The notes below the pieces were generated by a model. That model saw nothing but the letters and a program-made list of their open reading frames with translations, searched no databases and was not told where the DNA came from. Shown here piece after piece: positions 5,858 to 8,195 of a stretch of DNA of 8,195 nt; the stretch's first letter is position 1, and every line of letters starts with the position of its first letter. This DNA comes from Sulfurovum sp. (GTDB lineage Bacteria; Campylobacterota; Campylobacteria; Campylobacterales; Sulfurovaceae): the NCBI GenBank assembly GCA_003978395.1, contig QNZV01000129.1:1-8195 (forward strand), read 5' to 3'. Position numbers and translations under genes: made by a program.

Positions 5858-5886
5858 TTGACAAAATAGACTCAATGATGTATAAT
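5858..5886 (+). promoter_or_regulatory. Perfect consensus sigma-70 promoter for grpE-dnaK
   Basis: TTGACA and TATAAT are separated by exactly 17 bases, the ideal housekeeping sigma-factor promoter. The expected transcription start is near 5893, giving a leader of about 64 bases before the grpE ATG. A promoter this strong suggests the chaperone genes are kept in check by a repressor. The rest of the 267-base spacer after rpsO holds the terminator, the inverted repeat and AT-rich sequence, with no gene seen. Confidence 0.85.
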
Positions 5887-5956
5887 CCCTCAAATCTTTA
5901 AAATTTAACGTATGATTTTAAGATGATTAAATTATAAAAGAGGAAACAGTATCTAT

Positions 5957-6517
5957 ATGAGTAAAGAACATGAAAACAATTCTGTAGAAGCTGAGGTAGT
6001 GGAGACTTCTAAGACTGAAGAAGTTGAAGAAGTGGAAACCCCAGAAGATGATCTTGATGAGTTAACTCAATTAAAAGAGATGGTTGCCCAGTGGGAAGAC
6101 AAATATTTAAGAGCCCATGCCGATTTTGAAAATAGTAAAAGGCTCTTGGCTAAAGATAAAGTCACTGCTGTATCTTATGCAAATGAGAGCTTTGCCAATG
6201 ATATTTTATCTGTTGTGGACTCTTTTGATAGTGCTTTGGCAACAATTGAAGCTATTAACAGTGAAGAGAGTTCCGAGATGCTTGATAAGATTAAGGAGGG
6301 GCTAGACCTTACATATGCACAACTTATTAAAGTACTTGAAAAGAACCATATTAAAGTTGTAGAGACTGTAGGAGAGTTAAATCCTGAATTTCATCAAGCT
6401 ATTATGCAAGTAGATAGTGACGAAAAAGAGAGTGGTGAAATAGTACAGGTTCTTCAAAAAGGTTACACTATCAAAGATAGACTTTTACGTCCTGCTATGG
6501 TAAGTACAGCTAAATAA
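5957..6517 (+). CDS. grpE: GrpE, nucleotide-exchange factor for DnaK
   Basis: This 186-residue cytoplasmic protein dimerises and releases ADP from DnaK to drive the Hsp70 chaperone cycle. Residues 1-35 are an acidic, probably disordered tail rich in Glu and Asp. A long coiled-coil helix follows (about 36-80) containing the family motif KYLRAHADFENSKRL (49-63). A helical segment at 80-130 leads to the C-terminal beta domain that contacts DnaK, with NPEFHQAIM (142-150) and the terminal signature VLQKGYTIKDRLLRPAMVS (165-183). Length and all signatures are normal. The start at this ATG has GAGGAA 11 bases upstream. It follows a perfect sigma-70 promoter and is 99 bases ahead of dnaK. hrcA, which from memory often precedes grpE in Campylobacterota, is not present here; rpsO takes that position. 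Confidence 0.97.
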   Translation: MSKEHENNSVEAEVVETSKTEEVEEVETPEDDLDELTQLKEMVAQWEDKYLRAHADFENSKRLLAKDKVTAVSYANESFANDILSVVDSFDSALATIEAINSEESSEMLDKIKEGLDLTYAQLIKVLEKNHIKVVETVGELNPEFHQAIMQVDSDEKESGEIVQVLQKGYTIKDRLLRPAMVSTAK

Positions 6518-6574
6518 TTTTAGTAAAAGAGTATAAATGTACCTAAAGTGGCATTTTAAATTTTAGAAAAAACA

Positions 6575-6580
6575 TATAAT
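6575..6580 (+). promoter_or_regulatory. Possible internal -10 box ahead of dnaK
   Basis: TATAAT in the grpE-dnaK gap forms part of the 10-base palindrome TATAATTATA (6575-6584), 36 bases before the dnaK ATG. No good -35 is present. It could give dnaK extra transcription, but the region is so AT-rich that chance is a real alternative. Confidence 0.3.
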
Positions 6581-6616
6581 TATACCAATAATAAAAATAT
6601 AGAATAAAGGAACAAT

Positions 6617-7660
6617 ATGAGTAAAGTATTAGGAATAGATTTAGGAACAACAAACTCTGCAATGTCAGTGTTTGAAAATGGAGAAGCGAAGATTATTGCA
6701 AATAAAGAGGGGAAAAATACCACACCTTCAATTGTAGCATTTACAGATAAAGGTGAAGTCTTAGTTGGTGAGTCTGCAAAAAGACAAGCCGTAACAAACC
6801 CTGAAAAAACAATCTACTCTATTAAAAGAATTATGGGTCTTATGTTTGATGAGGAGCATGCAAAATCAGCTAAAGAGAGATTGCCGTATAAAATTATTGA
6901 TAGAAATGGTGCATGTGCAATTGAAGTTGCTGATAAAACCTATACACCTCAAGAGATTTCAGCAAAAATTCTTATGAAATTAAAAGAGGATGCTGAAGCA
7001 TATCTTGGAGAGACTGTAACAGACGCTGTTATTACAGTACCTGCATACTTTAATGATGCACAGAGAAAAGCAACAAAAGAGGCTGGAACAATTGCAGGTC
7101 TTAATGTTTTAAGAATTATCAATGAACCAACATCGGCTGCATTGGCATACGGTCTTGATAAAAAAGATTCAGAGCAAATTGTTGTTTACGATTTAGGTGG
7201 TGGTACATTTGACGTTACTGTACTTGAAACAGGAGATAATGTTGTTGAGGTTATGTCAACAGGTGGAGATGCTTTCCTTGGTGGAGATGATTTTGATAAC
7301 AGAGTAATTGATTATGTTGCTAATGAGTTCAAAAATGAGACAGGTGTAGATATTAAAGCTGATGTTATGGCTCTTCAACGAGTTAAAGATGCTGCTGAAA
7401 ATGCAAAAAAAGAGCTTTCATCTTCAACTGAAACTGAAATTAACCTACCATTTATTACAGCTGATGCATCTGGACCAAAACACCTTATTCAGAAGATTAC
7501 AAGAGCAAAATTTGAGTCTTTGATTGATGTAACCACAGCAAAGAGAGGAGGGAGTCAACAGGAGGCGTTAGAGCAACGGAGTGAAAGGTATCGTACAGTC
7601 AACAGTAGGTCATCCCTTGTTGTCCCCTGGCTGCATTTGTCACAGTCCATCAAACCATAG
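6617..7660 (+). CDS. dnaK: DnaK (Hsp70) N-terminal ATPase part, truncated by a junction near 7528
   Basis: DnaK is the ATP-driven Hsp70 chaperone. The first ~304 residues are an intact nucleotide-binding domain up to the break: phosphate-1 loop GIDLGTTNS (6-14), VPAYFNDAQRKATKEAG (141-157), RIINEPTSAALAYG (166-179), phosphate-2 DLGGGTFDVTVLE (192-204) and GGDAFLGGDDFDNRVID (216-232). Normal homology ends after TRAKFESLID (295-304). The remaining 43 residues to the stop codon at 7658-7660 have no resemblance to DnaK and are encoded by sequence of different composition. Missing are the rest of the ATPase domain (including the VGGxTRxP motif), the interdomain linker and the whole peptide-binding domain; a full DnaK has about 620-640 residues. 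The hybrid product would not be a working chaperone. AAAGGA lies 5 bases before the ATG. I place the break between 7526 and 7545; only the part to about 7528 should be treated as dnaK. Confidence 0.93.
   Translation: MSKVLGIDLGTTNSAMSVFENGEAKIIANKEGKNTTPSIVAFTDKGEVLVGESAKRQAVTNPEKTIYSIKRIMGLMFDEEHAKSAKERLPYKIIDRNGACAIEVADKTYTPQEISAKILMKLKEDAEAYLGETVTDAVITVPAYFNDAQRKATKEAGTIAGLNVLRIINEPTSAALAYGLDKKDSEQIVVYDLGGGTFDVTVLETGDNVVEVMSTGGDAFLGGDDFDNRVIDYVANEFKNETGVDIKADVMALQRVKDAAENAKKELSSSTETEINLPFITADASGPKHLIQKITRAKFESLIDVTTAKRGGSQQEALEQRSERYRTVNSRSSLVVPWLHLSQSIKP
7553..7609 (+). repeat. Short imperfect direct repeat in the foreign tail
   Basis: AGTCAACAGGAGG (7553-7565) and AGTCAACAGTAGG (7597-7609) match at 12 of 13 bases, with 44 bases between their starts. 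The significance is unknown; it could be a decayed tandem repeat of the foreign DNA. Confidence 0.4.
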
Positions 7661-7743
7661 GCATACCCGGCTAGGGTTGGCGGAGACTGACGTCTGTCGC
7701 CTGTGTTTGGCTGTCGTTGTGTACGGGGTTGTCCGTAGCAACA

Positions 7744-7800
7744 GGGGAGGGGAGGGGTGCTACTAGAGAGAGAGGGAGGGTGGCTGACTGACTGAACTGA
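7744..7800 (+). repeat. Low-complexity tract: G-runs, AG run and CTGA tandem units
   Basis: Three GGGG runs separated by single A residues (7744-7757) are followed by an AG-alternating stretch, GGGAGGG (7774-7780) and tandem CTGA units (7784-7800). Such simple-sequence mixtures are common in eukaryotic intergenic DNA and are foreign to the AT-rich coding sequence on the left. The G-runs could form a G-quadruplex. Confidence 0.6.
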
Positions 7801-8195
7801 CGTTGATGCACATGCATAAAGGTTTACGCACGAATGCGTCTCGGGCAAACTGCCATTGACACGAAATAAAAACACTCGGGCAATAATGTGAATGCGAATT
7901 TACTCCAAATGATTATTCTTATGATTAGAATTATACTCAAAACAAAACGGAGAAAATAATCACATAAAATGGGCTAACTACAAATAACTTCACGTTTTTG
8001 TCGAACCTTACGTCGGTGGGCTTAACAGCTGGCTGGGTGGTTCGATCGCACAAAGTTCCTCTGGTGGGTCGCTCCATTCGTTTATTGGCTTCTTTTTCTT
8101 CTTTTTTCATTTGTTTATCAACTCAGTATCACACAGCCAAACCAATGTCAAGGCCCATTTGTGTAGCCCAGTTTAACTCCATGCATCATGTAGCC

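Larger units (their letters stand above)
7529..8195. other. Foreign, probably eukaryotic DNA joined to dnaK; no gene seen
   Basis: About 667 bases differ sharply from everything to the left. By hand count GC is about 47% from 7561 to the end and about 57% in 7561-7800, versus about 33% in a 60-base dnaK sample. The stretch contains G-rich purine tracts, an AG run, tandem CTGA units and a C/T tract, all typical of non-coding eukaryotic DNA. No ORF shows bacterial coding character, a plausible Shine-Dalgarno or a known domain. No transposase, integrase, terminal inverted repeat or target duplication is visible at the junction. A chimeric contig, for example host or environmental animal DNA fused to a bacterial fragment, is the simplest reading. 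The source organism cannot be named from sequence alone. Confidence 0.75.

Noticed and set aside
7500..7600. Insertion sequence or transposon end at the dnaK junction
   Set aside because: No terminal inverted repeat, target-site duplication or transposase-like frame could be seen. The right end of the foreign DNA is outside the window, so this cannot be fully excluded.
7555..7875. Minus-strand 106-residue open frame in the foreign tail
   Set aside because: It is Ser/Pro/Cys-rich with no recognised domain and no good Shine-Dalgarno. It lies in low-complexity DNA and probably reaches across sequence close to the junction. If the DNA is eukaryotic, an isolated frame this short means little.
1..8195. 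tRNA, rRNA or CRISPR array
   Set aside because: No cloverleaf-like sequence, conserved rRNA segment or regularly spaced repeat array was seen on either strand by eye.

Overview
The window is almost entirely one bacterial genome fragment, joined near its right end to DNA of a different kind. The bacterial part (positions 1 to about 7528) is AT-rich, densely packed, and encodes proteins typical of Campylobacterota (the former Epsilonproteobacteria). The clearest hints are the FabI sequence, a short asparaginase-like protein and a grpE-dnaK pair. I cannot place it below phylum level with confidence; a Sulfurovum/Sulfurimonas-like or Arcobacter-like relative would fit.

Layout, left to right. (1) The left edge cuts a minus-strand asparaginase-family gene. 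It is divergent from fabI (enoyl-ACP reductase), which is followed without a gap by a SpoU/TrmH-family rRNA or tRNA 2'-O-methyltransferase that uses a TTG start. (2) A minus-strand block, read right to left, holds an Rrf2-family regulator with three cysteines, a DHH/DHHA1 phosphoesterase overlapping it by 4 bases (ATGA), a Tat-exported TRAP substrate-binding lipoprotein, and a small outer-membrane beta-barrel-like protein. The barrel gene also has a likely promoter of its own. (3) On the plus strand come rpsO (ribosomal protein S15) with a hairpin terminator, then a 267-base spacer carrying an inverted repeat and a perfect consensus sigma-70 promoter, then grpE and the first half of dnaK.

DnaK homology stops abruptly near residue 304, in the middle of the ATPase domain. 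The last ~667 bases have a higher GC content (about 47% by hand count, versus about a third in the dnaK sample counted), no convincing gene, and low-complexity purine, pyrimidine and CTGA tracts. This looks like non-bacterial, probably animal or other eukaryotic DNA. A chimeric assembly or ligation artefact is the simplest explanation; a real insertion is possible but less likely because it would destroy dnaK.

How the genes relate: fabI and the methyltransferase are ordinary housekeeping genes in a coupled pair. Rrf2-DHH-DctP is a plausible regulator-plus-enzyme-plus-uptake transcription unit. GrpE and DnaK are the nucleotide-exchange factor and Hsp70 of the same chaperone system. I did not find a clearly new biological system. 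The most notable points are the dnaK breakpoint with its foreign tail, the absence of hrcA next to grpE, the operator-like repeat upstream of grpE, and the Rrf2-DHH coupling.
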